DNA of 64,000 nucleotides from Casuarina equisetifolia (taxonomy: Eukaryota > Streptophyta > Magnoliopsida > Fagales > Casuarinaceae). The notes under the pieces are model-generated. The model ran no database searches. It was given only the letters and a program-made list of their open reading frames with translations, and was not told where the DNA came from. This document shows, piece after piece, positions 48,300 through 60,900 of the stretch. Both the position numbers and the translations under genes were made by a program. The stretch is taken from positions 21,887,583 to 21,951,582 of the forward strand of contig CM052359.1 of assembly GCA_028551475.1 (NCBI GenBank), written 5' to 3'. Each line of letters starts with the position of its first letter. The first letter of the stretch is position 1.

Positions 48300-51200
48300 T
48301 GAGAAACATCAATGAGAATTATCATCGCCATTGTAAGCTTTACTTCTTAAGTCCAACACAAGTTAAGTAGAAGCCCAACTTATCTTTGTCCACTACCTTT
48401 ATCAATATATCTTCTAAGTTTTTAAAAGTGTGTATCTTTGTTAACTTCACAAGTGCATCCTTCTAGTTTTCAGATGAAGTGATATCTTTTATGGATATGT
48501 TTTATTTTGGGGTGAAATGTTGTAGTTTTGGCAAGATGTATAGCAATTTGACTATCTGTCCACAACACCCCACCTCTTAGCTTATGGTCAAGCTCTTCCA
48601 ATAGCCTTTATAGTTAAATAAATTCTTTCAATCTTTTTGTCATAGGCTTTTGTACTTGACAATGTTATCATTGATTATAACTTGGACATTCAATTAACAT
48701 TTGTTCCACCAACTATAAAAATATAACTAGTAGTACTCTTATCACCATCATGACCTTTAAATAAATCCGAGTTCACAAGTTCCTGAAGGCTAACCTTTGA
48801 TCCATCAAGGTGAAGGCAATGTGAAGAAGTCCCTTGTAGATATCTAAGAATCCATTTAACTACATTCCAATGTGTACTTGAATTATTGATATATCTACTA
48901 ACTACACCAACTATCTATAAAATATTAGGCCTTATGTTAACCATAGAATACATCAAGCTACTCCTTGCTAGTGCATATGAAACATCTCCATGTACTTTCG
49001 CTCCTCAATTGTCTTTGGACAATCTTTTTTTAATAGCCTGAAGTGTCTTGTAAGAGGTTAGAACATGAGCTTTGCATCTTTCATGTTAAGCTTCTTGATT
49101 AATTTTTCAACATAATTTTGTTAAGTTAGCTTTAAGAAATACTTCTCCTTATCAAAAGTAATCTTCATACCAAGAATTTATTGTGTTGCTCCAAGATCTT
49201 TCATGGTAGAGCAACTATTGAGTTGATTCTTCAACTTTTCTACATCTTGCATATTTGCTTAAAAAACAAGCATATCACCAACATATAAGATAAGAGTAAG
49301 AAAATTATACAGTGGTATTCTTTTAAAGTAAGCACAATGGCTATTTAACCCTCGATCAAATTTTTTCACTTTCATGAAATTGTCAAATCTTAGATATTAT
49401 TGTCTTAAAATTTGTTTTAAACCATATAAATGCTTTTGAGCTTACATACCAAATTTTCTTTTTCTTTAACTTTAATTCTTTCAATTGATGCATATAAAGT
49501 TATTCCTTCAAATCACCATGGAGAAATGTAGTCTTCATATCCAACTATTTCAAGTGACAATCTAAAATAACAACTAAACTTAAAATGACTTACAATGAGT
49601 CATCTTGACAACTAAAGCAATTTATCTTCATAATTTGTTCCTTTTTTCTTTGTATACCCATTGACAATGAGTTTAGATTTATAACCTTGCTTCCATATAC
49701 TTTATTATTTATTTCATAGATCCATATTTAATATAATTCCTTTTTATCCATAGGCAACTCAACTAAATCCCAAAGTTTGGTTAGGTATCAAAGAGTCATA
49801 CTTTTCCTTTATGACTTGCTTCCATTTGGCCTTATTATCACATTCTAAGGCCTTCTAGCTAGTCTTAAGCTTTCTTGCACCAATATAAAAAATATAATTC
49901 AAAGATGGAGAAAATCAAGTAAGAACACACCTTTCTCTAGTGGATTTTCTAAAAAATGGATCGATAGGCAAAGTGTGAGGATCATTATCTTATAAGCTTT
50001 TTAAAAAGGAAGTTAAGGATGAAGACTTATAAGAGTTGTCATTCATTGATTTTTTTTGAAGCTCTCAAATCTAGATTAATAACCTTAGGTTTCTTCTACA
50101 CCTCTCTCCTTTCTATCTTTATAGAGTTATCTTCATTAACCACAACAACCCATAGTTTGTAGCCATATTCATCTCCACCATATCCAAGCAAATAGAATTT
50201 CTTAACTATAAAGTCTTACTTTCCTTAATTTGATCCTTACAAGTGCATATACCTCACACCTAATACCTTGGGATGTGAGTAATTCACCTATTTTCCTATC
50301 CAATTTTCTTTAGAAAAACCTAAATTTAACATGGTAGAAGGGCTTTTATTTACTAATAAAATAGTTGTATTAAATGTATTAGCTCAACAATTATGTGGAA
50401 GTGTTGTATAATGAAGTATAACTTTTCCTTTCTTAAGAATTGCATGGCTCATCTACTTTGTAACACCATTTTCCTATGGAGTACATAGGGTGACCTTAAT
50501 TCTCTTGGTTCCTTCTTGTGTACAAAAGTTATCAAACTTTTTATTGTAGTATTCTCCTCCATTGTTAGATTTAAAAGCCTTTAGCTTCAACTATGTTTAG
50601 TTTTCAACCAATACCTTGCACTTCTTAAACACCTTAAATGCATCTAATTTGTTCTTCATGATGTAGATCCTCCTTTGCTTGGTACAATTATATATGAAGG
50701 TTAAAAAATACCATGAACCTTCAAAGGAAGCAACTTAAGCCAGTCCTCATACATTAGTATGTACCAACTCTAACTTCTTCTCGAGCCTAGCTTGTTATAA
50801 TTTAACTCTTTTTATCTTTCCTAATGTGTAATTCTTATAGAATTGCAAATTAATATCAGTTAAGCTTTAAACATTTCCATAGAGTACAATACCTTAAGAC
50901 ATCGAGCCTCAAATTCCAAAGTCTTCAATCATTTTAACTTTTAACACTAATTGAATTACACTTTTAATTTTTGATCAAGCATAATGAATCATATCTTTTA
51001 CCTTTTGTTACTACCAATACTCATTTTGTAATTTTATAGGATCCACCTCCTAGACGAGTGTGGTAGCCCTTGTTATTTAAAGGAGTGGTTAAAATTATAA
51101 TTTTTTAAGCTTTGAAATATGCATCACATCATTCAAGGTAAGTTTGGACCCATTGGACAATGTTAAAATAATTTTTTCCATGGTAACTATCTTACACCAA

Positions 51201-52000
51201 TGATCATCTCTTATTAAAACCTCACAAAGATTATTAGAAGAGAAATTTATAAATGACTCTTTATATGAGTTAGTATGAAAGGAAGCACTCGAGTCAATCA
51301 CCTAAAAATCTTTACTTGTCATTGTAGTATATAATACCTACAACTCTACATTAACTCATTGAACCATCTTTTAATATTCACTTTGAGGTCTAAATACTTA
51401 GCTTTTTGAGAGCTTAACAATCTCTCTTGAAATTTCTTGTCTTACCATATTTACAATATTTCCTTTTGGATTGGCCCTTTATTCTATGATTTCCCCTTTG
51501 ACCTTGATCTACCATGACTTTTGGATGGCCCTTTTTATCCTTCATGTTTACTTTATCTTCTAGCTTCTCTACCTTTGTTGCTATCAATTGATAATGTTGT
51601 TGCTATCTTTAAACTAGATGGTCTAGATGAGGACTTTCTCCTTAAATCTTTAGAAAAAACTGTACCAATAACATCATTAAAATTCAACTTCATTTTTTAA
51701 CCTAGTAATAGACATTTCTAGTGGATCTTAACTACTTAGAAGGGTGATCAAGAAATTTGTTACGTCAACATCATTATCAAACTCAACATTAATTACCTTT
51801 AATTGTTGAACCATTAAATTAAACTTATTTATAAGGTCATACATTAGATGACTTTTAGCAAACTCCATTTTATACAACCTTTCAATGATAAAAACCATGT
51901 TTATAGATGATCACGTATGATACATCTTTTCTAAAGTATCCATATAACCTTTCATTGTAATTTCCTTACTTACATTTACAATGATAGATGGGTCCAAGGC
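48300..52000 (-). pseudogene. Degenerate copia gag-pol
   Basis: The longest open piece is 51095-51301. It covers the protease active site, with DSGAS changed to DSSAS, and the region leading into the gag-pre-integrase domain (LTLNDVMHISKLKKL). A damaged zinc knuckle (KYCKYGKTRNFKRDC) lies at about 51420-51470. The reverse transcriptase catalytic box at about 49270-49290 reads YVGDMLV in place of YVDDMLV, followed by MKDLGATQ and ILGMKI. RNase H remnants lie near 48350-48900. Nothing is expressed as an intact protein. Confidence 0.8.
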
Positions 52001-53225
52001 CAATATGAATAGACTAAAAGTCTTATTGTTTATTATCTCCCATGTTTGTTGGCTTGTTTTATTTATTTATTGAATAAGATAATGCCTTTGTCATTTATAT
52101 TGATAACACAGATAGATTGAAATGCCTAACCAACTAAAAAGACACATTGAGTAAGGCTTGGAACTTAGCCCCTTATAACATATCCTTGATGTATGAGTGT
52201 AAAAAACAACTAAAGTAGAAAACAAACAAAATATGAATGACTAAGTTAAGAACATAGCCTTTAAATAAAACATTTCACTGAAGAGATTGAGCAATCAAAA
52301 TTCCTTTAAAAAGGCTTATAATGTTCATGGCCTAGTTGATTTTTTCAAGAGTTTTTTTCCCCCATCAACTTGGTAATGAACCAAAAGTGGAAAACACATG
52401 TAACTCTGTGATTGAATGACCAAAGTTTACCAATCTATTAGCTGAAAAATTTAGTTGTTGAAAAATATAGGATGCCTAAACATTCAAAGAGATATAATCC
52501 AAGCTTGATATATATCATATTCCAATTTCCAGGAGGACAAAATAAAAAAAAAACCTTTTGATGCATTAAATCTTAAACTACAAATTTGATTTTATTTCTG
52601 ACAATACATGGCCAATATCAAATCATCCTTATGATATTGACATTTAATAAACTATGTCTTCTACAATCTAAATCAAGTGCTATTAAACTTCTCAATCTTG
52701 AATGCTTTAGCCATCTTAAGCTTCACTTAATTTATTTATTTTTGGTTGAAATGTAAGTTTTCATTAATAAAAAGTAGTGTACAAAAGCAGAAGAGCATAC
52801 TCAAACATTACAAATTTCAACAACTATGAAAAGATTGAGGTTGGAAGCCTCTAAATCTTATTCAAAATGACATTTTTCTATGAAGAATTTACATTTTGAA
52901 ACAAAAAAGCTCTCCCTCATATGGTTTTTCTTACTTTAGCTAATAGGATGGGAATGTTGACTATTCTATTTTGAAATCATCTTCTATTTTATTCTACCCA
53001 TATACAATAAATACAAACTAAAAAAGATATTTTAAGAAACATTAGTTTCAATTTAGAATTTCAAGGAATATAAATGACCAAAATACTCCTTTAAATATGT
53101 ATGAAAATGTGTTAAATGAACTTAACAATACCTTTAAACATTAGTTTTTCACTACAAAATGCATTTGGTTGGATTTTGTTAAAGTGAAAGAGGCACCCAA
53201 ACCATAAGCCTACTTCTTTGGTATT

Positions 53226-53566
53226 TGTTGAAAGGAAAGAGATCTCACCAATGCAAAACACATACACGCAAACATGAGGATTTATAATGATTTGGGCCAA
53301 AAGAGGTACCTTACGTCCACTTTCATGGCTAGCTTCTCTTTTCCTTGTTTTAGTTTGGATGTTTTTGGATACACCTAGCACTCACGAAGATCTCTCTTTG
53401 CACACTTTGCTTTCACTCATAGAATACAAGTTATGCTCTCTTCAATAATACCTTATGTCTCCTACATTCTTATTCAAATTTGGACTTTCTTGCTTATAGA
53501 TTGTGAGATTGCATATATGCCTTTAATTCTACTTTCACCTATACATATATTATTACAATTCCAATG
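53226..53566 (-). repeat. 5' LTR of the copia element
   Basis: Matches 47908-48252. Its right end reads AATTCCAATG where the partner has AATTCCAACA. An open frame at 53112-53381 on the minus strand overlaps it and is not a gene. Confidence 0.7.
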
Positions 53567-54340
53567 GAATTTGCCTACTAATATGTGGTGCTCATGGTTT
53601 ATGCTCATAGGTGACATCAACACTATTCCAAAGCCTAAAGATACGAGAGAAGATAAGTTAATAAGGATTGCAATAGTAGATGGGAAGTTTTTAATTTGTT
53701 CAACATCAAAAGCTTTCATTCTCTAATGACTTAAAGTTAATTGGTCTATAATTGTGTTGTTTAAGCATGCAATCACTTGACACTAATGATGTATAGTTGG
53801 TAATCCAAAATTGACTTTCTATAAGGGATAAACTCTACTTTCTTGGAGTTAAAAGGTACTATTTATGTAATACTTTTAGTGAATCTCGAGCTTAAGTATT
53901 TTTAAATAGTCTATGCTCAATTGTAATATGAGCATTACTAAAAATTATATTAGATGTAACACCATCATTCCTATCATGACAAGCAAGGATTGGTGATTCC
54001 TTTATCATATGAAAGGGAAAAGCTTCAAGGCATTTATTGTTAAATTTGGTTTTGTATCTTTTGTTTATGCTATTTGAAATAAAAGAAATATGAGTTCTAA
54101 ATATGTAACTCTTGAAGCTATCAAAATACTTCTAAAAGATAGAATTGTTGTATTAAAAGGATTCCCAAAAATCCCGAAAACCTATTTTCTCAACATGCTT
54201 GGAGGCTTGAGAAGACCATCTTTAATGTAATATAATGTTGTGTAAGGTCCTCTCATAGGGGTATATGTCCCTAACCATCTTGTATTGATATATTTTACAT
54301 ACAAATTCTTTACTTAGCAATAACAACAACAACAATAATA
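53567..54340 (+). mobile_element. LINE relic, part 2 (3' end)
   Basis: The plus strand reads FKAFIVKFGFVSFVYAIWNKRNMS-like sequence around 54020-54110, then LEAIKILLKDRIV, like the C-terminal end of plant L1 ORF2. It ends in an A-rich tail of AAC/AAT units at about 54320-54350. It is taken as the continuation of 44640-47907, split by the copia element. Confidence 0.65.
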
Positions 54341-56690
54341 AAAACAGAAAATGAGTTTAGTATGGACTTCTTCAGATCCTAGATATGCAACTTGGTAATG
54401 GTCAGGTAACCTTAGCTTTCAAGTCTCGTGGTCCTCAAATCTTTTCTTTGTCCTCTATTATGCCTTATATATGTGCTTTATGTACCACTAATAGATCTCT
54501 ATTTAACATGGAGTATTGTCTCCTAGGAGAAAAGAACATGGAAGGGCAGATGTCTCAAGTCTTCTAGTCTTTGCCAAGACCCAGTATGCTTCTGCGAGGA
54601 TGCTTCCTTGTCCTCCTCCAAATGAAGTTAAAAGAATGACAAAAAGGAAGGTAACCGGGGCTGTGCAGTGTTTTTTTTTTTGGCGAAAAAGTAGAGAAGA
54701 GAAAAAGAATACTAGCTAAGAAAAAGCATAGTACGAGTTACCCATTTGCTGCGGTTGAGAAAGAAGCTTAGAAGTCTAAAGAAGTGAACACCAGGACCTT
54801 ATTAGCTTTGTATCATTCATTTGCTTGATTTCCATGCTATCCTTCCGCTTTTGTGAGTGATTTGATAGTGACGCTGTTGAAGTGCTTCGACTCGAAGGAC
54901 CAGATTCATACGTCCAACCTTTACTTATTTATAATACTTGTATTTAAAAGGTCCTATGTATATATAGGTGAAGTCCAAATTCCAGCATGGATAGTACGTA
55001 GGAAAAAGCACTTTCTTTGAAAACCCAAGATAGGCCCTTCCATTTTTCTCTCCTTAGGGCTGAACCTCGGTTGCGAATGTTCAGCCTAGTTTCGGGCTTA
55101 ATGACAGATTGATTATTTGATTATCCTGAGCACATTGTCTAATCTTAAGGGCTTATTTGGAAGTGTGATCTATGGTTTCGCGAAAATGCTTTACGGCCCG
55201 AGTGTTGTCACATCTACGAAGCTGACTCACCGAAGAGAGAAAGCGAGGAAAAATTCTGTAGTATCGAGAACTGGACAAAAATATTAATGGCACAAACATT
55301 GTAAGTTTGACGTTGGAGATTATTTTAAAAAAGTAACTGCCAGGACAGGTGTTTAATGAGATTTTTCTTTGATCAATCGGATGGAACTCTTGAAGTTTTC
55401 TCCCTGTAAATAATACTACTAATGGAGACCTCTGTTAATGAAATGATCGTCAGAAGTTCATATCCTTCGTGGCTGGAAAAAGACTAAGTATTAACACTCC
55501 TAAATTTTACCATGCTAAGTGAAAAGCTAAGAACAAAAGCGGAATAAATTTTTTATGCAATTCATTATCTAAAAGAGCTATCATACAATACTCCTGTTTA
55601 CATAATCCTCTACTTAGTTCTGTTACCTTCCTTATATTTTCGTTCACTTTCTTGTCAGATTATTTACGCATGCCTACATAACACTCTATATTTTACCACA
55701 CTTTTTAACACCTATTCTATTCTGAATACACGGTATTCCTGTATGGCAGAATGTGCGTTCACTTCATTCGTATATAATAGGCATTGAGATGAGCATGCAT
55801 TAAATTTTTATAAAATTGGTAACTTGGAAAGTGGGACGTCAGAGTCTATCTGCAAGTTGCATTATTCCAAAAGAATTATCCAATAAAATAAAAGTTAACG
55901 GTGGAATCAGACTCGATTTCCACATTACTTTACTTGCACGAGAAAAAGCAGGCTAACGACCTTTTGGGTTCGCAGACGATGCATTTTTATATATCTTTTA
56001 ATTGCTTTTTCAGCCAAAAGCTGTCCTGTCCTATCAAAGCGTAACGGACGGGACGCAATTTAGTCTTCTTGTTTCCTTCGAATGAAAGAAATCGACGTCC
56101 ATGTATGCCACAAGACTTTTTTTTTCTTTTTTTTTTTCAAGTGGTAATTTTCTTTGGAATCAAACGTGCTGGCGTGTACTTTGATTCAAGCAATTTGTTC
56201 GTGTTCGAGTGGCCCTTTCTTAAAAGCTCCTGAATAGAATTATGACCCTAAGGCTTTGTGTCGATTACAGGGTAGTTGGTTAGTCTAAAATATTGTTAAG
56301 TAATTAGTTGCCAATCATGCATACAAAGAGAGACAGGGCTACTTAAAAGAAGAAAATGGAAAACAAATAAAGAAGAGAAGACTTACAAAGAATGAGTGTA
56401 AAATGGCTTCACTATAGATTAATAGAAGCTGTTTAAAAAATGAAATACCTTATAATTCTTAATCCGTGCATCCTGTACATTCAATGGACAGCTATGGCTT
56501 ACTTTTGACTATGCAAAGCCAACGGATCCACCACCTTCATGGTTGCCAACGAGGCAACTTTCATTGCTTCTATGCCTACCAATGCGAGTTGTTAGACAAA
56601 TTAACTTTCACATCAGTAGAGGAATCCAAGTCAACCAATCTAACCTTTCAAATCTTCATTGTAGCGAATTCCAGATCCCTCATCTATCTC

Positions 56691-57343
56691 TGGTGATATT
56701 GGCTCCGGCAATCCTGCTGGACTAACCTTAACCAAGTCGAAATTGCCGCCTAACTTTCTGACCGAATTGGGACAACCACAGGTCTCGACTATTAAATGTC
56801 TTGACCCTCTAGGGACTACTAGCTGAACGGCCCAATCTAGTTAGGAAGATTGGTGCATGAAAGACCGAAGGTCCAATGAACTCGAATTTAAGCCCTTGAA
56901 CAACGGGACTTGCAAAATATTTTGAATTTTTATTTTATTTTTAAGTGTATAGAGCTCCTATATAAATTGTATTGGACAAACACAGAAAAATTATCAATAA
57001 AAAACACAACCTTTCCAAGTGCAAAGATTTCTTAGTCTGCCTTTTTGTTATTGTAAGATATAGTCAATAAATCTCACATTATAAAGGAATATATTAATTT
57101 ATGCTTATATGATAATACATTCAATTAACTTTCGATTTAAGTCCATGTATTGTTCATATAATATAACATTAAGATGATCCAATAATTTGACCATTATATT
57201 GAATGGACATATTAAGATATGATAATAAGTCTTATATTGTTAAAAATATAATAAGATTCATACTTATATGATAATAAGTTTTACAAACTTTGGAGTTAAT
57301 TTTGGGTTAAATAATGAACATTTTAATATGATATTATAGAGAG
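56691..57343. other. Flank beyond the duplication, no gene recognised
   Basis: Bases about 56700-56930 are richer in GC than the surroundings and allow short open frames on both strands, with no domain I recognise. The rest is AT-rich. GAGAG at 57339-57343 is the left target duplication of the next element. Confidence 0.5.
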
Positions 57344-58783
57344 TGTTCGGTGAATTTTAAATACAAGTGAACATGTCGAACAAGTAATATAATGATAAGA
57401 AAAGTATCGTCCCACGAAGATTGGTGAATACTAAACTAATTAAGTACTAATGATGAATAAATCCTAAAATTTATCTAGCAAATCAAAATATTGTTGATGA
57501 TGAATTAAAATTTAAAACTTTCAAAACGAAAACTCAAGACTAATTAAAATTGAATCCAAGTAAGAAAAATCAAGATGAGAAACATGTTAGAGCTTCCGAT
57601 TTCACCATAACTACTAGATATGAATTTTTATAGTTTATGCCTACAAGAATGATATTACCCATGTGATGGCGGAACTTCCTAATTTATTTACTATCCTATG
57701 TCTAGGTATAGCAAACCTATTTAGTTCATTAATTCACTATATCTCTATATGTGAATTGAAACAAACCAAATGCATTAGGATTTGTGAATATTCCTGGTTT
57801 ACAATAAATCTTTCGATCATCTTATCACCAAAAGCCACACAAATAACATGGTATATGTCTATCCACATTTAATTCATGGTTATATATTATAAGAAGCAAT
57901 TGCATATTATTACCTCTCAGTCTCAAATATGCACATCAAATCATTCAAGTGGTGGCCAATCACTTAAAAGCATTAAACATAATAATATATAACTCACATA
58001 AATAAAATATCTTGCAAAACATAAAAACTTATAAAATTCACATCATCATAGTTAGGCTACATCTTCGCTCTAACAAAAGAAGTTTAGAACATAATAAAAT
58101 AACAAACCAAAGCAATAGTAGAAATTAAGCAAAACATCTTAAATAAAAAAAAAACAGGAAAGTTGTCACCACACTGTCTTTTCTTTAAGAATTCTTTACA
58201 GAATTCCTATAATTCAAGAATGATAAGAAGTAGAGGGAAGCTTTCGCGCCTCTATTTCTCTTTTTCTTTCTTGGTTTTCTCTTTCTTCTCTCACTTTTTC
58301 TCTCTTCCTTGGTTGATTTCGGCGGCAACACACGGCTTCTTCTTCTTTTCTCTCTCTTCTCTCTCTTCTCTCTCCTATTCTCCTCTACTCTTGTGCGGCG
58401 CCTTCTCCTTTCCTTTTAATTCACGTTCCTTTGCCTTTTTATTCTATCTTGGGATGCGTGCCCTAAGATTCTCCCTTAATAATTCACTTTTTTGCCCCTT
58501 TTCCTTTATTTCCTTTCTTGTCCTTTTTTTGTCCTTTTCCTCCTCTTTTGCTGCTTTACACGTTGCCTCCTCTTTTCTTCTTTTGACTTCTTTTTCTTTC
58601 CTTGTCTTCTTCACGTGCCTTTTTGTAACTTTCTCTTCCTTTATTTCTTTTGCTCTTTTGGGGTTTGCTGCATAAATAACACCAGTTTACATAAATATAT
58701 CAAAACTTAAATATTATCTTATAAAACTTGTATTATTTATATCCTAAAATAGTCAAAATAACTCTATAAAAATAGAGTTATCA
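57344..58783 (-). mobile_element. Solo LTR of 1.44 kb, probably Ty3/gypsy
   Basis: Flanked by a perfect 5 bp duplication GAGAG (57339-57343 and 58784-58788), with TG...CA ends. On the minus strand it opens TGATAACTCTATTTTTATAG and closes ACCGAACA. A GTGGGACGATACTTTTCTTA stretch near the 3' end resembles long Tat/Athila-type LTRs, as I remember them. A CT-rich stretch (58240-58640) produces a long but meaningless open frame. No internal domain adjoins it. Confidence 0.85.
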
Positions 58784-59445
58784 GAGAGAATCCCCTTAGC
58801 ACCCATATAGGCTTTTATTTATTAGATTTGATCACATAACTCAGAGGCCCAAGTCATTCTTAATATATGTCATGCAATGAGTCAAGTACCTAGGTTATTT
58901 CATCAAATTCTTTTTATTTAGTCAATATTTGCTTAAAAATGGATAGCTCCATGGAACTTGGAATATGTTATATGTTATATGTTATATGTTAATGTTTATC
59001 TACTATTCCTTTACATGTACTTATATGACATGTGCCATGTGAGGGAAATGGGATAGCATATAATTTCAACTAAGGCCATGCTATTCAAAATGTGATAATT
59101 TTTTACTAACTGGGCTCATTGCCTCATCTATGCTTAAATGTTTATGTAAATGATTAATTAGGATTAGGTAATTATAGATTCTTGTAGAGTTAAGCGAATA
59201 TGTTACCTCATGTACTTTATGTAAGTGTTTACTTTTCTTTTGTTAACGTTTACTTATGGGTTAGGGTTATACCTTTCCTTTTGTACTTATCCAAAGTATA
59301 GTTATTAAGCCTAACTTTGTCGGTATTAATAACCATATTTTGGATAAATACAAAGTATGATTATTAAGCCTAACTATATTGGTATTAATAAAATTTATCA
59401 GGTACTATCATTTTTCTCTTAAAAAGAAATTCAATCTTAAGTGGG
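58784..59445. other. Non-coding spacer with two small tandem repeats
   Basis: Bases 58963-58991 are four units of a 7 bp repeat (TATGTTA). Bases about 59292-59391 hold two copies of a 59 bp unit (CAAAGTATAGTTATTAAGCC-type). No gene is seen. Confidence 0.7.
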
Positions 59446-59873
59446 GTGTAATACAAGTAATACTATCTAGATTTGGTTGTTAAGGAAATTATATCCAAAT
59501 AAATTATTGGAATAAAAACAAGTATTTAGATTGGGTTGTTGTAGAAATTATCTCCAAGTTGTAGGTTACCAAATATAATTTTTTATTATTATCAAGAATA
59601 AGTCCATAGATTTGCAGAACAAGCATAACTTAATCAAAGTGAGAATGTTAACTCAAAAATAGTTCAAGTTGGCTTAGATTTCAATCCTTGTTTTAATTTT
59701 CTTTTCTTTTGATATTCGCTATCTATAACATCATTTGAAAGAAGAGGAAATTTCAATTATTGGGATGACATCGATCGTGCTGTGCAACCTTGTAGGCCAA
59801 TCACCCGTTCTATGATCTAGGCTTTCGGCATCAAATTTATCCAATATCAGATCTTGAACCTTCATATTACACA
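59446..59873 (+). repeat. Array LTR a (5'-shortened)
   Basis: A purine-tract-like CAATCTTAAGTGGGG sits directly before it. The LTR then begins at the point reached only after about 90 bp in the other copies (the AAAAGTAATAGTATTTAG region), so its start is deleted. Confidence 0.75.
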
Positions 59874-60130
59874 CTTGGTATAAGAGATGTTTGAGCCAAC
59901 AATGGCAGAGACACAAGTATAGCTAGAACTTCCTAAAGTCTCATAAGATGACTATGCTATAATTGCTAGTCCACAAGCTGATATGGAGAGCAGAACTAGA
60001 AAGACAAAAGAAGAACATATTAGTTCATTGGCGAGGATTGACACTAATGGAAGCAACATGGGAGGACCTTAAGGAGAAAAAACTTAGATACCATAACATG
60101 AACCTGGATGACCAAGTCAATCTTAAGGTG
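59874..60130 (+). pseudogene. Array interior a: gag start joined to chromodomain tail
   Basis: The primer-site-like CTTGGTATAAGAGATG is followed by an ATGGCAGAGACACAAG start, a stop after a few codons, and then a frame with VHWRGLTLMEATWEDL and NMNLDDQVNLK. The purine tract is reduced to AAGGTG. Confidence 0.75.
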
Positions 60131-60642
60131 TGGAATGTAACGTTTTATAATTGTCACAGATTATTTGACGGTTTCCCGGTTTGTCGTTTTTTGTTATTAT
60201 TTGGGGTGGAATAAAAGTAATAGTATTTAGATTTGGTTGTTGGAGAAATTATCTCTACCTTAGTAGAATAAAAGTAGCAGTATTTAGATTGGGTTGGAGA
60301 AATTACTTCTAACCTGGTGGCTTTGTTAAATGGGTTACCAAATATCAATTCTATTTAAGAATAAGGCTCACGTAATTGTAGAACACGCCTGATTTAATCA
60401 AATTGAGCGTTTACTCCAAAGAAGTTTACCTTCCAAAAGACTTAGATTTCAATTTATTTATTTTTAATTCTCTTTCCCTGGGATATTTTCCACCCATAGT
60501 ATCACTGGAAAGAAAAAGAAATTCAGTTACGGAGGACATTGATCAGCCTATGCAACCTTCTAGGCTAATTACCTGTTTTATGACTTGGGCTCCTCGGAGT
60601 CAAGTTAATCCAATATCATATCTTAAAACATCACGTCACACA
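60131..60642 (+). repeat. Array LTR b
   Basis: A 512 bp copy beginning TGGAATGTAACG and ending CGTCACACA. It holds the twin phrases ending AAATTATCTC (about 60249) and AAATTACTTC (about 60300) that recur in each LTR. Confidence 0.8.
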
Positions 60643-60900
60643 CTTGGTGCCAGAGACGTGTGTGCCAAAAATGGCTGAGACACAAGTATAGGTAGAATTT
60701 CATAAAGTTTTATAAGATGATGATGCTGTGATTGCGAGTCCACAAGCTATAACGGTGAGGAGGACCAGAAAGACAAAAGAAGAAGCATTAGCTCATTGCC
60801 CAGGGTTGGCACCAATAGAAGCAACATGGGAAGACCTTGATGAAATGAAGTTTAGATACCATAACATGAACCTGGAGGTCCAAGTCAATCTTAAGGGGAG
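60643..60900 (+). pseudogene. Array interior b: gag start joined to chromodomain tail
   Basis: The best preserved interior. It has the primer site CTTGGTGCCAGAGACG and an open stretch at 60728-60907 reading SPQAITVRRTRKTKEEAL, then PGLAPIEATWEDLDEMKFRY and NLEVQVNLKG, the end of a gypsy chromodomain. It is followed by the purine tract AAGGGGAG. Confidence 0.8.

Larger units (their letters stand above)
47908..53566 (-). mobile_element. Degenerate Ty1/copia retrotransposon nested in the LINE
   Basis: LTRs at about 47908-48252 and 53226-53566 share the order of blocks, including TTTGGATATACCTAGCA and TTTGGATACACCTAGCA. A purine tract AAGGGGGAGT on the minus strand (about 48255-48264) lies beside the left LTR, which begins TGTTGGAATT. 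On the minus strand the interior runs gag, protease, integrase, reverse transcriptase, RNase H, the Ty1/copia order. No primer site or target duplication is recognised at the 5' end, and all frames are broken. Confidence 0.82.
34286..56690 (+). repeat. Tandem duplication unit 2, swollen by insertions
   Basis: This is the second copy of the transporter region, with anchors as listed for unit 1. It is about twice as long because of LINE, LTR and other insertions between the anchors. Its transporter gene is broken, while the unit 1 gene is intact. Confidence 0.85.

Noticed and set aside
53433..53726. 97-codon plus-strand frame
   Set aside because: It crosses the copia LTR boundary into the LINE tail and belongs to neither coding frame.
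58163..58675. 170-codon open frame on the plus strand, rich in Phe, Leu and Ser
   Set aside because: It is the translation of a CT-rich stretch inside a solo LTR with a perfect target duplication. No domain, and the composition explains the openness.
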